DNA of 64,000 bases from CAYOWK01 sp964407665 (lineage in GTDB: Bacteria > Pseudomonadota > Alphaproteobacteria > Caulobacterales > Hyphomonadaceae): the NCBI GenBank assembly GCA_964407665.1, contig CAYOWK010000019.1, positions 1 to 64,000 on the forward strand, in the 5' to 3' direction. Shown here piece by piece: positions 18,285 to 27,458 of the stretch. Position 1 is the first letter of the stretch. Each line of letters begins with the position of its first letter. The notes under the pieces are model-generated. The model had not been told where the DNA came from. It did not search any database and saw only the letters and a list, made by a program, of their open reading frames with translations. Position numbers and translations under genes: made by a program.

Positions 18285-19336
18285 GCCGGATGTTTGATCC
18301 CGTCCCGGCTCGCCGGGGCCCTGTGCGCCTTATGATCGGGCTCACAGCGCCCGGCGGAGCCGGCAAGACCTTCTCGGCCTTGCGTCTCGCTACCGGTATC
18401 CGCTCGGTGGTCCCCGGCCCCATCGTAGTGATCGATACCGAGAACGGGCGAGCCCTCCATTATGCTGACCGGTTTTCGTTCACACACCTGCCCTTCGACC
18501 GACCGTTTGGATCGGAGGACTATGTCGAGGCCCTGCGCTCGGCGGCCGGTCTGGAGCCTTCGGTGATCGTGCTCGATTCCTTCAGCCACGAGCACGAAGG
18601 CGAAGGCGGGTTCCTTGATCTTCAGGCCTGCGAGCTTGAGCGGCTGGCCCCGCACGATGCCATGCCCCCGCATCGCATTACCCAGGCGGCCTGGCGGGCT
18701 CCGAGGCTCGCCCGGAGGCGGTTACAGGCCGCATTGCTCAACCTTGACTGTCATCTCATCGTCTGCATGCGAGCCAATGAGCGAACCCGGGCGCCGCGGG
18801 AGCCAGGCGAGGCTGATCCGGTGGATATGGGGTTCACCCCCATAGCAGGGCCTGAGTTTCTCTATGAGCTGACATTGGGCTGCCTCTTGCGGCCCGGAGC
18901 CGCCGGCGTTCCGACCCTGGCCTCGGATAGGCCAGGGGAAGCGATGGCAATCAAGCACCCTGTCCAGACCGAACCCCTGATCCGGCCCGGAGAAGCGCTC
19001 TGTGAGACCCATGGCGCGGCTCTCGCCCGCTGGGCGGCTGGCCCTGGCTCAGCAATCGATGCCGCCGTTTGGATAGAGGCTGCCCAACACCGTCAGCAGG
19101 CCGACGCAAGGGCGCTGAAGGGCCGGCAGACAGATCACGCCCCCGCGCAAAAGGGTCAGGCGCCCGCCAATGCCATGCCCGACAAGCCGGCGGCTCGCAG
19201 AGCCGCCCGACGCGCCGCTCCGCCGGCCGCACCAAGGCGAGCGGCGCGTGTACGACCTTTGCCTGCGCGGCCCGCACGTCCTGCTATCGAGACCCAGGCG
19301 CCCCGCGACAGGGATCGTACCGGAGAGACGTCATGA
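18281..19336 (+). CDS. RecA-like P-loop ATPase (Sak4/phage nucleotide-binding type)
   Basis: Single-strand annealing/recombination ATPase in phages, or a related AAA_24 protein. Walker A is GLTAPGGAGKTFSALRLA near residue 20, and Walker B is VIVLDSFSHEHEG. LDCHLIVCMRANE and KHPVQTEP are typical following elements. The last 90 residues are a basic Ala/Pro/Arg tail (RRAARRAAPPAAPRRAARV) of unknown use. Its ATG overlaps the nuclease stop (ATGA), and its stop overlaps the HNH start. Exact subfamily (Sak4 versus other phage ATPases) is not certain. Confidence 0.75.
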   Translation: MSRMFDPVPARRGPVRLMIGLTAPGGAGKTFSALRLATGIRSVVPGPIVVIDTENGRALHYADRFSFTHLPFDRPFGSEDYVEALRSAAGLEPSVIVLDSFSHEHEGEGGFLDLQACELERLAPHDAMPPHRITQAAWRAPRLARRRLQAALLNLDCHLIVCMRANERTRAPREPGEADPVDMGFTPIAGPEFLYELTLGCLLRPGAAGVPTLASDRPGEAMAIKHPVQTEPLIRPGEALCETHGAALARWAAGPGSAIDAAVWIEAAQHRQQADARALKGRQTDHAPAQKGQAPANAMPDKPAARRAARRAAPPAAPRRAARVRPLPARPARPAIETQAPRDRDRTGETS

Positions 19337-19806
19337 CCCTGCCCCGCAAGATAGCATCCGCACCCGCGGCGCCAGAGCGTCGGAAGCCGCTCACCCGCCA
19401 GGCGTTTGCGGCCCTCATCCTGGAGCAAATGGGGCGATGTCACGTCTGCAAGGCCCGATTGAAGGCGGACGCCATTGTCGACGAGCACCTTGTTCCGCTT
19501 GATCAGGGCGGCTCAAACGACATGAGCAACCGTGCCCTGCTCTGCCGGTCCTGTGCGGATGCCAAATCGGCAAAGGAACGCGCCGCCCTCGCCAAGGGGC
19601 GCAGATTACGCGCCGAGACAGGCCAGCAGCGCCGCCGTGCGATGCGAAGAATCGGGCGAAAGCCGCCCTCGTTCCTCACCAATCGGGATGCGCCTTTCAA
19701 GCGCAAGCTCAACGGCGAAGTGGTGCGACGGCCCCCCAAGAGCGCACGACGACGATCCGGAATGGCGGCAGGGCGGACCGTCAATTCATCCCTGAAGAGC
19801 ATGTGA
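19333..19806 (+). CDS. HNH endonuclease
   Basis: The core is CHVCKARL, DEHLVPLDQGGSNDMSNRALLC and CRSCADAK: a zinc-binding pair of Cys-x-x-Cys knuckles around the H-N-H residues. HNH proteins next to phage terminases often assist DNA packaging. The ATG at 19333 overlaps the stop of the ATPase (ATGA), giving 157 residues, with a strongly basic C-terminus. It is the last of four coupled genes and faces the terminase on the opposite strand. Confidence 0.82.
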   Translation: MTLPRKIASAPAAPERRKPLTRQAFAALILEQMGRCHVCKARLKADAIVDEHLVPLDQGGSNDMSNRALLCRSCADAKSAKERAALAKGRRLRAETGQQRRRAMRRIGRKPPSFLTNRDAPFKRKLNGEVVRRPPKSARRRSGMAAGRTVNSSLKSM

Positions 19807-20302
19807 GTCTCGGAGATCGACGCTCCTTGGCTCTTCCTGGCTCTTCCGGTAGCTGCCCCGCGGCCTCGCGCGGCTTCCGCCGGAACGCCAGCAGGCGTGG
19901 CTCCGGCGGCCAGCCTGCCGTCGCCCGGCGGTTCGAACCCGCCCCCCAACACTCCGCCTGATACATCAGAGGTCACCTTGACGCGCTTGCCCGAACCCCC
20001 GGAATTTCTGTACGTGCTCTCCTTCGCCCGGCCCGGACGGCGCAAGCGAAAGCGATCCTCGCCTCAGGCAGGACCGCCTGGCCCCAAATCGCCGCCCGCT
20101 GCAGCTAGCAACCTCGCAAGGTCACGCGCCCCGCATCTTCACCCCACCCTGGAGGCGGCAAGCCTAGGCGGAAAACCGGTTCCTTCAGGGGCGGAGCGCA
20201 GGCGGACCTCCAGGCCAGCGCCTGCCGCCCGGCCCAGGCGGGAGCCAGTGATGACCGCCGACAGAGGTTGAAACGCCTCGGTCCCCGCCAGCCTTGCCGG
20301 GA
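19807..20302. other. Spacer between the two convergent phage-like arms
   Basis: About 500 bases with no recognisable gene. Open frames on both strands are proline/arginine-rich GC artefacts. It contains a tRNA T-arm-like hairpin (19927-19943). Confidence 0.45.
19927..19943 (+). other. tRNA T-arm-like hairpin
   Basis: GGCGG, loop TTCGAAC, CCGCC: exactly a 5-bp stem and 7-nt loop with the TTCGA core of a tRNA T-arm. I found no matching acceptor, D- or anticodon-arms upstream at tRNA spacing, so it is not an intact tRNA. It might be the 3' tRNA fragment left by an integrated element, or a chance match. Confidence 0.35.
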
Positions 20303-21883
20303 TTACCAGGGTCGCGGCCCTGAGGCCGAGCGACGGACACGCACTCCGCCGTTAAGTATGGTTTCGATCTGGCTTCTTCCCCGGCGCGATTGGACCGTGA
20401 TGGCAAACAGCGTCACAGAATCGACGATGTCCGCGAAGCGTCCTTCGGGAAAGGCGGCGAACTCCAACATGAGTTCGCGCATGTTCGACCCGCCATCATC
20501 GTAGAAGGCGACCCGATCCGACGTCAGAAAATCCGACTGGGTGTAAAGGCGGATATCCTTGCTCTCGTGAACGTGGAATGTCTGGAATCGGAGCTGTCTC
20601 TCGTGCCGCAGCTGCTGTACCAGCTGCGGCCCGGATGAGGCGGCCTCGACAATGACTCGGTCCGCTTGCCAGCGGTCGGCGAAGGCCAGCGCCGCCGCCT
20701 TGAGCTGCGGAAAGAGGAGCCGCCGACGGATCATGTCCACCATGATCCACCTGTCGTTGTGCAGGCCCCAGGATGTTCCGACCGAGTAGGCGTTGTGCTC
20801 AGCGATCCCCTCGGCCGTATCCCAGAACTGCAGCATGCAACGGAACTCGTGTCTTGGCGGGCAGACATTGACAACGGTCAGGGCCTCCATGTCGATCATC
20901 GCGGTGTATGCGAAATCGGGGGCCTGCTGGTACTGGGCCGCGAACACAGCAGCATTTCGGCGCCTGAGCGCCTCGACCTCATCGGGTGGATACCGGCTTG
21001 GATCGAGGACATCGCCAACAGGCCTCACCCATTCCCGGCCGCGATAGAGATCCAGTGTCTGGGGGACCGTCGCCACGAGTGGCAGGTTGATATGGCGCAC
21101 ACGTCCAAGGCTTAGGAGGTGAGCGACAATATCCTCCGGATGCAGGCGTTGCTGCATCGCGACCAGAACGCCGCGAGAGGGGTCGTTGAAGCGCGAAACA
21201 ACCGCCTCGTCGATGACCCGCCGCGCCGTTTCCCGTTGCGCCGCGGAGTTGACATCCTGCACCTTGGTCAGGTCATCGCAGAAGATGTAGTCGCCGCCAA
21301 AGCCGGTGATGGCCCCGCCGACAGTCAGACTTCTTCGGTATCCGCCCTGTGTGGTGCGACTCTCTTCCCATCGCGAGGATGCGCGCGTCTCGAGCCTCAT
21401 GTCTGGGAAGAGGTCTTCATACCAGCGCGACTGGACGATGGAGTCAAAGACACGGCCGTGGGTGCGCGCCAGATCCTCGCCATAGAAGACCGCAAGGATC
21501 TTGGCGTCCGGTCGTCGTCCAAGCAGCCAGGCAGCCAGACAAACAAGGATGAAGGATTTGAGGTGCCGCGGAGCAATGTTGATGACGGTCCATGGGTGCA
21601 CGCCTTCCACTGCCTGCTCGAGCGCCCAGCAGACCGCCTCGAGATAGTGATGGCTTGCCAGCGCGGGCTGACGCCGCTGCTTGCGGTATGCGTAGAGGAC
21701 AAACGCGAACAGCGTTCCCCGGGCCATCTCACGCGCCAGAGGCGCGCGGCGCGCCGAGGTCCACTCACCGCCGCTAGGGGGCGCCAGCTGTCCGATGGGC
21801 TCGCGCAAAACGCCCGCTGACCGTCCCCTTGGGTGTCCGGCCGATGGCGCCGACAGACTCCCGCCGGAGGTCGGATTTGTCAT
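20303..21883 (-). CDS. Phage terminase large subunit (TerL)
   Basis: Motor and nuclease that packages phage DNA. The N-terminal ATPase has a divergent P-loop VINIAPRHLKSFI, followed by the adenine/coupling strand ILAVFYGEDLA and Walker B DYIFCDDL. The C-terminal RNase H-like nuclease shows its acidic residues in QFWDTAEG, VIVEAASSG and DIVDSVTLF. Length 526 is normal. The ATG at 21883 follows AAGAGGAGCC. It lies 66 bases downstream of the DUF5681 gene, which has the position of a small subunit or packaging adaptor. No portal or capsid gene follows; the sequence beyond is the convergent HNH operon. Confidence 0.88.
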   Translation of the reverse strand: MTNPTSGGSLSAPSAGHPRGRSAGVLREPIGQLAPPSGGEWTSARRAPLAREMARGTLFAFVLYAYRKQRRQPALASHHYLEAVCWALEQAVEGVHPWTVINIAPRHLKSFILVCLAAWLLGRRPDAKILAVFYGEDLARTHGRVFDSIVQSRWYEDLFPDMRLETRASSRWEESRTTQGGYRRSLTVGGAITGFGGDYIFCDDLTKVQDVNSAAQRETARRVIDEAVVSRFNDPSRGVLVAMQQRLHPEDIVAHLLSLGRVRHINLPLVATVPQTLDLYRGREWVRPVGDVLDPSRYPPDEVEALRRRNAAVFAAQYQQAPDFAYTAMIDMEALTVVNVCPPRHEFRCMLQFWDTAEGIAEHNAYSVGTSWGLHNDRWIMVDMIRRRLLFPQLKAAALAFADRWQADRVIVEAASSGPQLVQQLRHERQLRFQTFHVHESKDIRLYTQSDFLTSDRVAFYDDGGSNMRELMLEFAAFPEGRFADIVDSVTLFAITVQSRRGRSQIETILNGGVRVRRSASGPRPW

Positions 21884-21949
21884 CCGTTATGGCTCCTCTT
21901 GAGCAACTCGACGGCGCCCGATGGCTCGACGACCTGTTTCTTCATCCCT

Positions 21950-22600
21950 TCATTCCTTCGCCTTTCGGCGAACGTCCGACGGCTCGCCCATGACCTGGCG
22001 GCGTATGTCTGCCTCGAACACCTCCAGAATCGCATCAAGATCCGGGTCCGGACCCACGGGATCACCTCCGTCCCGCTCACGGCTGCGCGCCTCGACGGCC
22101 ACCGCCTCGTTCGCCCGCCGTGTCAGTTCCGCGTCAAGCCGGATGAGCTGGAACAGCTCACGCGTTGCGATTTCATCGTTCTGGTTGGCGCGCGCGATCC
22201 GCTGCTCGGCAATCGCCCTGAGGACCGTGACCTTCTTCCGGCGTCCGTTCATGACAATCGTCACGCGGCGGCTCAGCGCCGCTGCCAGATCCATCGACAA
22301 CGGCATCGGACGCCGTTTGGGCCTGCCCCTCGGATTGCCTGATACCCCGGCGGGGAACCGCGTACGCCGGGGCGGCTTGCCGTAGCCGACCTCATAGGGC
22401 GTGACCTCATCGCCGGCGCACGACGCACCCTCGAGGCAGGCGGGCTCCGTTACCGTATCGGGCGGGCTCTCTTCAGTGAAGTCTGTCTTCGGCGTGACCT
22501 CCGGAACGGGCTGCGCGCCCGTCCGGACGCGACGCCTTGGTCGCGCTCCCGACTTGGGAGCCGGAGTGATGCGGGAGGGACGGGACGTATCAGATGTCAT
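21950..22600 (-). CDS. DUF5681 protein, probable terminase partner
   Basis: The hallmark is EVGYGKPP ... RFPAGVSGNPRGRPK near residue 75-95, a Gly/Pro/Lys-rich motif of DUF5681 proteins that usually precede terminase large subunits in alphaproteobacterial prophages. The remainder is helical and charged. The family role is not established; a small-terminase-like DNA-binding role is an inference from position. ATG at 22600. Confidence 0.75.
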   Translation of the reverse strand: MTSDTSRPSRITPAPKSGARPRRRVRTGAQPVPEVTPKTDFTEESPPDTVTEPACLEGASCAGDEVTPYEVGYGKPPRRTRFPAGVSGNPRGRPKRRPMPLSMDLAAALSRRVTIVMNGRRKKVTVLRAIAEQRIARANQNDEIATRELFQLIRLDAELTRRANEAVAVEARSRERDGGDPVGPDPDLDAILEVFEADIRRQVMGEPSDVRRKAKE

Positions 22601-22723
22601 GGAGCAGCACCGGGGTGACAGGCAGGGTGGGAAGAGGGATCAGGAATGAGAAAGCCGAAGAGGGGCCGCGGGCTGACGGAGGACCGCGGGTGGAGCCTCG
22701 AACACAGGGAGGCCAGCATCGCA

Positions 22724-24343
22724 TCATTGAGACCGCCGTCGACGGCGGGCGACCTGCGCTGAAGCCGTCTCTGCCGCCTCGGTGGCCGCAGCGCTCGCGG
22801 GGGTTGCGGTGGTTGCGGGGGTTGCGAGGACTGCCGGGCTCGCCGCGGGCGCAGCGCGCGAACGCCGCTCGCAGAGCGCGTCGACCGACAGACCTGTCTC
22901 ACGATGAAGCGGCGCGCGCCCGAACACCCGCTCATAACGGCGCAAGATGGTCTCGACATAGACCGGATCGAGATCGAGAATGATGGCCTTGCGACCGGTC
23001 TGCTGTGCAGCGATCAGCGTGGTTCCCGACCCGCCAAACGGATCGAGCACCACATCTCCGGGCGCCGTGCTGTCGCGGAGAATGTCAGCGACAAGCGCAA
23101 CGGGTTTGACCGTGGGGTGCATCGCCAGCGCCTCATCGCGCTCAGGGCCGAACCCGGCCATGCCGCGATAGGACCAGATGGTATCGCGGCTGCGGCCGAA
23201 CCGCCCGAGCTGGACGTTGTTGCGATGAGGCGCACCCGGTTTTCGGACGACGTACACCAGCTCATGGCGCGAGCGATAGAATGAGCCCATGCCCGCGACC
23301 TGCTTGTCCCAGACACAGGTGCAAACGTGCTCCAGTCCCGTCTTCCGGAAGGCGCCCTCAAGCTCCCAGCCGCCGCGCCAGTCCATGCAGATGTAGGCAA
23401 GAACACCCGGCTCCATCAACGGCAGGACAGACCTCAGCCACGCATCGTGCAGCGCCGCCATGTCGGTCGCAGACCAGCCACGCGACCCCATGACGAATTC
23501 GCGGTGCTGCACTCGCCCCTTGCCGCCCATGTGGCCGCGAACGGGCACGCCATAGGGCGGATCGGCAAAAACAACCCCGACGCGCTTGTCCCCTGACCGC
23601 AATCCCACAAGCGCCGCCAGCCCCCCGGCATCGCAGGCATTCGCGCAGGCGATGATGTGCCCATCGCCGCAGAAGACGTCCCCTTCGCGAAGCAGGCTGG
23701 TCGAAGGGGGGGCCGTCTGCTCGTCCACGCCAGCCGACAGATCGCCGGTGTCGACCAGTACCTCGTATTCACCGATCTCGAAGCCCATGCTTTCGACCGA
23801 CAGCTCAGGCAACAGAATGTGGATATCGGCAAGCTCCGCTCGCAAAGCCTCGAGGTCCCAGACCGCACGTTCAGCGATACGGTTGTCGGCGATCCTGTAG
23901 GCCCTGAGTTCGGCCTCGCTGAGATGTTCAAGCCGGATGACCGGCACCTCCGCCAAGCCAAGCTCCCGGGCCGCGGCCAGCCGGAGCTCACCTGCAACCA
24001 CACGCTCGCCGCCATCCAACACGATCGGCATGATTACGCCGAAGCGCTTGATGGCCGCCTTCAGATTGGCAAGGCGCTTTGCGTCCGCTTTTCGCAACGT
24101 CCGAAATGCGACGTGCAATGCATGCGGGGAGACGTACTGAACCGCGAGCCGGGCCAGCCTGACGCGAGACGTTTCCATCCCGGTATCGGTTGACCCGCCG
24201 TTCCGCCCTGCGGGTCCGCTCAACAAGACGTGGCCCCCCTCAGCGTGGCCGACAGATCCCCCAGCCACACCGCTGCGCGGGGAACTCAATTCACCTCCTA
24301 CATTGCGCCGCCTGCGCCTTGAGATCCTGTTTTGCTCCTTCAT
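22724..24343 (-). CDS. ParB-like domain fused to N6/N4 DNA methyltransferase
   Basis: Residues about 65-165 form a ParB/sulfiredoxin-like domain (KRFGVIMPIVLDGGERVVAG, EVPVIRLEHLSEAELRAYRI, ADNRIAE). A methyltransferase follows with the catalytic DPPY (VVFADPPYGVPV) preceding the SAM-binding FGGSGTT (LDPFGGSGTTLIAAQQTGR), the beta-class order. The last 45 residues are a low-complexity Ala/Thr tail ending in RRRRRSQ. Such fusions are common in prophages, where they protect or mark phage DNA. No cognate restriction enzyme is adjacent. The start at 24343 has GGAGAGG upstream; a later Met near residue 56 is possible. Confidence 0.87.
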   Translation of the reverse strand: MKEQNRISRRRRRNVGGELSSPRSGVAGGSVGHAEGGHVLLSGPAGRNGGSTDTGMETSRVRLARLAVQYVSPHALHVAFRTLRKADAKRLANLKAAIKRFGVIMPIVLDGGERVVAGELRLAAARELGLAEVPVIRLEHLSEAELRAYRIADNRIAERAVWDLEALRAELADIHILLPELSVESMGFEIGEYEVLVDTGDLSAGVDEQTAPPSTSLLREGDVFCGDGHIIACANACDAGGLAALVGLRSGDKRVGVVFADPPYGVPVRGHMGGKGRVQHREFVMGSRGWSATDMAALHDAWLRSVLPLMEPGVLAYICMDWRGGWELEGAFRKTGLEHVCTCVWDKQVAGMGSFYRSRHELVYVVRKPGAPHRNNVQLGRFGRSRDTIWSYRGMAGFGPERDEALAMHPTVKPVALVADILRDSTAPGDVVLDPFGGSGTTLIAAQQTGRKAIILDLDPVYVETILRRYERVFGRAPLHRETGLSVDALCERRSRAAPAASPAVLATPATTATPASAAATEAAETASAQVARRRRRSQ

Positions 24344-24755
24344 AATTTGGCCCTCTCCATTATTTCATTGTTGCGCGACGTGTCGGATCGCGTTGCCTCG
24401 ATAGGCAAAACCTGGCCATTCACCGCGATGTCTGCGCGGCGCTAGAATGATGTTGCGATGTGATTGCTTGCACCTGCCGTAGGGCGCCCCACCCTAGGCG
24501 TGAGTACCCCGGTACACAGACTTAGACATGCAAACTCCTCACCTGCGCGGATCCTGTCGCAGCCACAACCGGAAGCAGGCCGCTGCCAGAGCCAATGGTC
24601 AAGACACTGTTTTTGCGCCGATCAATCGCAAATCATCGTCCCTCAAGGCGACGCCGGAGCAGATCATCGCTGATGGTCGACGGCCAGGCCGCAAATTTCG
24701 CACACGCTCAGACGTAAGGTACTGTATTGGAAAGTTATTTTAATATCTCTATCGC

Positions 24756-24784
24756 TTGACAAAAAACCGGGTAAGACATAAAGT
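24756..24784 (+). promoter_or_regulatory. Sigma-70-like promoter
   Basis: TTGACA, exactly 17 bases, then TAAAGT, in an AT-rich patch. It points to the plus strand, away from the methyltransferase gene, yet no convincing coding sequence follows. It may drive a small RNA or be a relic. Confidence 0.45.
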
Positions 24785-25208
24785 TCCCGAATAGGCCGCG
24801 TTTGGCGCGATCAATATATCTTGTGGATATCTCCGTCCGGCGGTTCTGGCTTGGTCGGCAGACCGCGAGCAGTCGATCCCGAAGCGGCCTGGTCGTATCA
24901 TCTTTTCGATTCTCTCCCGGGCATTCATTTGTCCTGGCTGATAATTGGCATCGCCTCACCCTGTCTTGGCGGCCTTTCATGGAGGCTCAGGTGGAGGCCT
25001 TGTCGCGGGGCCTTGCCCCGGTGTCATGCGTTGACGCCCTGCCTTGACGTCCTGCGTTGGCAGCTTGCTTGGGCGCCGCGTTTGAGCGGCATCCATGGAA
25101 TTGTCCTTCCCGGTCATGGCGGTCGGCTCGGATAGGTCGGCGAGGCTGTAGCGGCGCTGTCCAGCCGACCACTTCCTTGCAGATCGAACACAGGGCGCGT
25201 CACCGCCG

Positions 25209-25232
25209 CTCCTCTGCTCCTCTGCTCCTCTG
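25209..25232. repeat. Short tandem repeat, three copies of CTCCTCTG
   Basis: Three perfect 8-base copies followed by a partial fourth. Slippage-prone; not inside a gene I can support. Confidence 0.85.
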
Positions 25233-26178
25233 CTCTGCCGCGCCGCCGGACGCTTCGGGCAAGAGCGGCGCTCTCCGGGGGGCGAGCAACGCGTCCCGTC
25301 GCTCGACCAGCGGGTCAGCAGGATCAGCATCAGCGCAGGCATCAGAACCGGCAGCGGGACAACATAACAACCGGAAGAGGCACGAGCGGACAGAAACGGT
25401 GATGGAGACGGGCACGGAGGCGGTTGTGGAGACGGAGACAGCAACGGGGATCGAGACGGAGCGGAGAGAGACCAGGAAGACCGCTCGCGATGATACGCAC
25501 GGGACAGGCGCACACCACGACCGGCCGAAATCGGCGACGCAGGAAGCCGGGCTATCTGTGTCACCACTAATGTACGTAACCACTAATGCAAAAGGCGACC
25601 CGTCTCGGCGGCTGACCGCGCCCATTCCGTGTCGTTCGTACGGCGCGCCATCCCGCTCGCACCTTTCGCTGCTCAAGCTCCCGCTCGGTCGCCACGCACC
25701 GCGCCGCGCCGAAGGTTTCGCAGATCTCCCTCCGCGCGTGATCGTCTGGTTGGGACCGACGCCCTTCTTGCCACAGAACAGGCGTTCGCGGCCGCTGCCG
25801 CCCGGTGCTCTGGCCCGCGGGCCTTGCGCGCACCGGTGACGAACGCGCCCCTGAAGCTCGGTCTTGCACGGGAAGTTTTGCAATCCCTGTTTTGCGGGAA
25901 AGACTCCCTGTTCGGCCGCCGCAAATTCGCTGTTTCCGGCGCCTTGTCGGCGTCGCACCGACGCTTTGGATCAGCGCGCGCCCACGCTAACACCCTGAAT
26001 ACTCAAGTCGAAACATGCCGGCCTCGCGCCCTCTGCGTTCCGTGCCATGCCCGGGGCGGCGCCGAATGGACGATTGCCTGTTTTTTTCATGCGCGCGCAC
26101 GGCGCGCACAGCGCGCGGCAGACGACAGAGCGGGAAACAGCGCCGCCATCAGGACGTGCATCGCCCATGCTCCTGTCG

Positions 26179-27297
26179 TCACGCCAGGGCGGCGCGAACG
26201 TCCTCGGCTATGGCCAGAGACGATGTCAGCCCCGGCGATTCGATCCCGAACAGGTTGACCAGCCCCTCGACGCCATGGGTGGCGGGCGTCTGGATCATGA
26301 AGTCGCGGGCAGGCTCGCCCGGGCCCGACAGCTTGGGCCGGCACCCCGAATAGTCAGGCATCAGCGCGCCATCGGGTAGGCCCGGCCAGTAGGTCCGGAT
26401 CGCCGCGTAGAAGCTGTCGCCGCGCGCCGCGTTCACCCGGTAGTCGACCGCGTCAGGCCCCACGCCCGGCAACCACTCGACATCGGGCCCGAACCGCATC
26501 CGGCCGCCCAGATCCAGCGTCAGGTGGACCCCCAGGCCGCCCTCCACGGGCGCCGGATAGATCAGGCGGCTGAACGCCGGCTTCGACGCGCAGCCGAAGT
26601 AATTACCCTTCGCCAGCGTCTGTTTCGGGATCAGCCCTTCATCCAGCCCCTCGATCAGGCCCGCCGCAGTCTGGGCATGCAGACCCGCCGAATTGATCAG
26701 CCGCCGGGCCGTCACAGCCGAAGCCTCCGCCCCGCCCGTCCGGATCCGGAAACCGCCGCCCGGCATGGGGCTGGCCCCCTCAAAGGGCGTGTTCAGCGCG
26801 AGAAAGCCCCCGGCGTCCTCGATCTCGCCCTGCAGCGCCAGCATGTAGCCATGGCTGTCAAAGACGCCTGTCTCCGGCGAGATCATGGCCGCCGTGCAGT
26901 TCAGGTTCGGCTCCAGCGCCCGGGCAGCCGCCCCGTCGATCAGCTCGAGCCGCTCGACATCATTGGCCAGTCCGCGCCGGTAGATCGTCTCGATCTGGGC
27001 GGTCTCGGCATCTGTCGTCGCCACGATCAGCTTGCCGGTCCGGCGGTAGGCGACGCCGCGCTGGTCCATGTAGGCGTAAAGCCGCCTGCGGCCCTCGACG
27101 CAGAGCCGCCGGCGAAGGCTGTCTGTGGGATAGTACATCCCGCCATGCACCACCTCGCTGTTGCGCGAGGAGACGCCCATCCCGATGCCCGGACCCGCCT
27201 CCAGCACCAGCACACTGGCTCCATTGCGGGCGAACGCAGCTCCGCAGGCAAGGCCGACAGCCCCCGCCCCGATGATGATGGTGTCGAAATCGTGCAT
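26179..27297 (-). CDS. FAD-dependent oxidoreductase (DAO family, LhgO-like)
   Basis: The N-terminal dinucleotide fold IIIGAGAVGLACGAAFARNG, then VLVLEAGPGIGMGVSSRNSEVVHGG, is typical of L-2-hydroxyglutarate oxidase-like enzymes of the DAO superfamily. RLINSAGLHAQTAAGLI and the C-terminal FGIESPGLTSSLAIAEDV complete the FAD site. It likely oxidises a 2-hydroxy acid, passing electrons to oxygen or quinone. Length 372 is slightly shorter than E. coli LhgO. It is transcribed away from nadE and has no operon partner; substrate is uncertain. Confidence 0.85.
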   Translation of the reverse strand: MHDFDTIIIGAGAVGLACGAAFARNGASVLVLEAGPGIGMGVSSRNSEVVHGGMYYPTDSLRRRLCVEGRRRLYAYMDQRGVAYRRTGKLIVATTDAETAQIETIYRRGLANDVERLELIDGAAARALEPNLNCTAAMISPETGVFDSHGYMLALQGEIEDAGGFLALNTPFEGASPMPGGGFRIRTGGAEASAVTARRLINSAGLHAQTAAGLIEGLDEGLIPKQTLAKGNYFGCASKPAFSRLIYPAPVEGGLGVHLTLDLGGRMRFGPDVEWLPGVGPDAVDYRVNAARGDSFYAAIRTYWPGLPDGALMPDYSGCRPKLSGPGEPARDFMIQTPATHGVEGLVNLFGIESPGLTSSLAIAEDVRAALA

Positions 27298-27458
27298 CTA
27301 GCCCGGTCCGCAAGCCTGACAGGCACCCTACACCGACAGCGTTAAACCCCGCCGAACGTCCGGCTTCACATTTGGCGGGCGCCCGACGTTAGTTGTTTCA
27401 ATGATATACGGGTGGTACGGCCACCCAAAGGCGCGGTGGACCGGGCGCGGTGGACGGC

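Larger units (their letters stand above)
24344..26178. other. 1.8 kb without a recognisable gene
   Basis: Upstream of the methyltransferase the DNA is at first unusually AT-rich for this genome (24.35-24.8 kb) and then low in complexity. It contains GCTCCTCT-type repeats and purine-rich GAGACGG-like runs at 25.38-25.48 kb. Long open frames on both strands give Ser/Val- or Arg/Pro-rich translations with no domain I can recognise. This probably is the degraded end of the phage-derived block. Confidence 0.5.

Noticed and set aside
24735..24980. An 81-codon minus-strand frame in the AT-rich patch
   Set aside because: No ribosome site, no recognisable family, and it lies antisense across the sigma-70-like promoter.
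25380..25480. Purine-rich GAGACGG-like runs considered as a CRISPR-like or coding repeat
   Set aside because: Spacing is irregular and units are imperfect; no constant repeat/spacer structure.
25200..25958. Long minus-strand open frame (252 codons)
   Set aside because: Translation is dominated by low-complexity Ser/Val and Arg/Pro runs derived from DNA repeats; typical GC artefact.
25629..26258. Long plus-strand open frame (209 codons)
   Set aside because: Overlaps the C-terminus of the well-supported FAD oxidoreductase on the other strand and has arginine/alanine-rich composition without family similarity.
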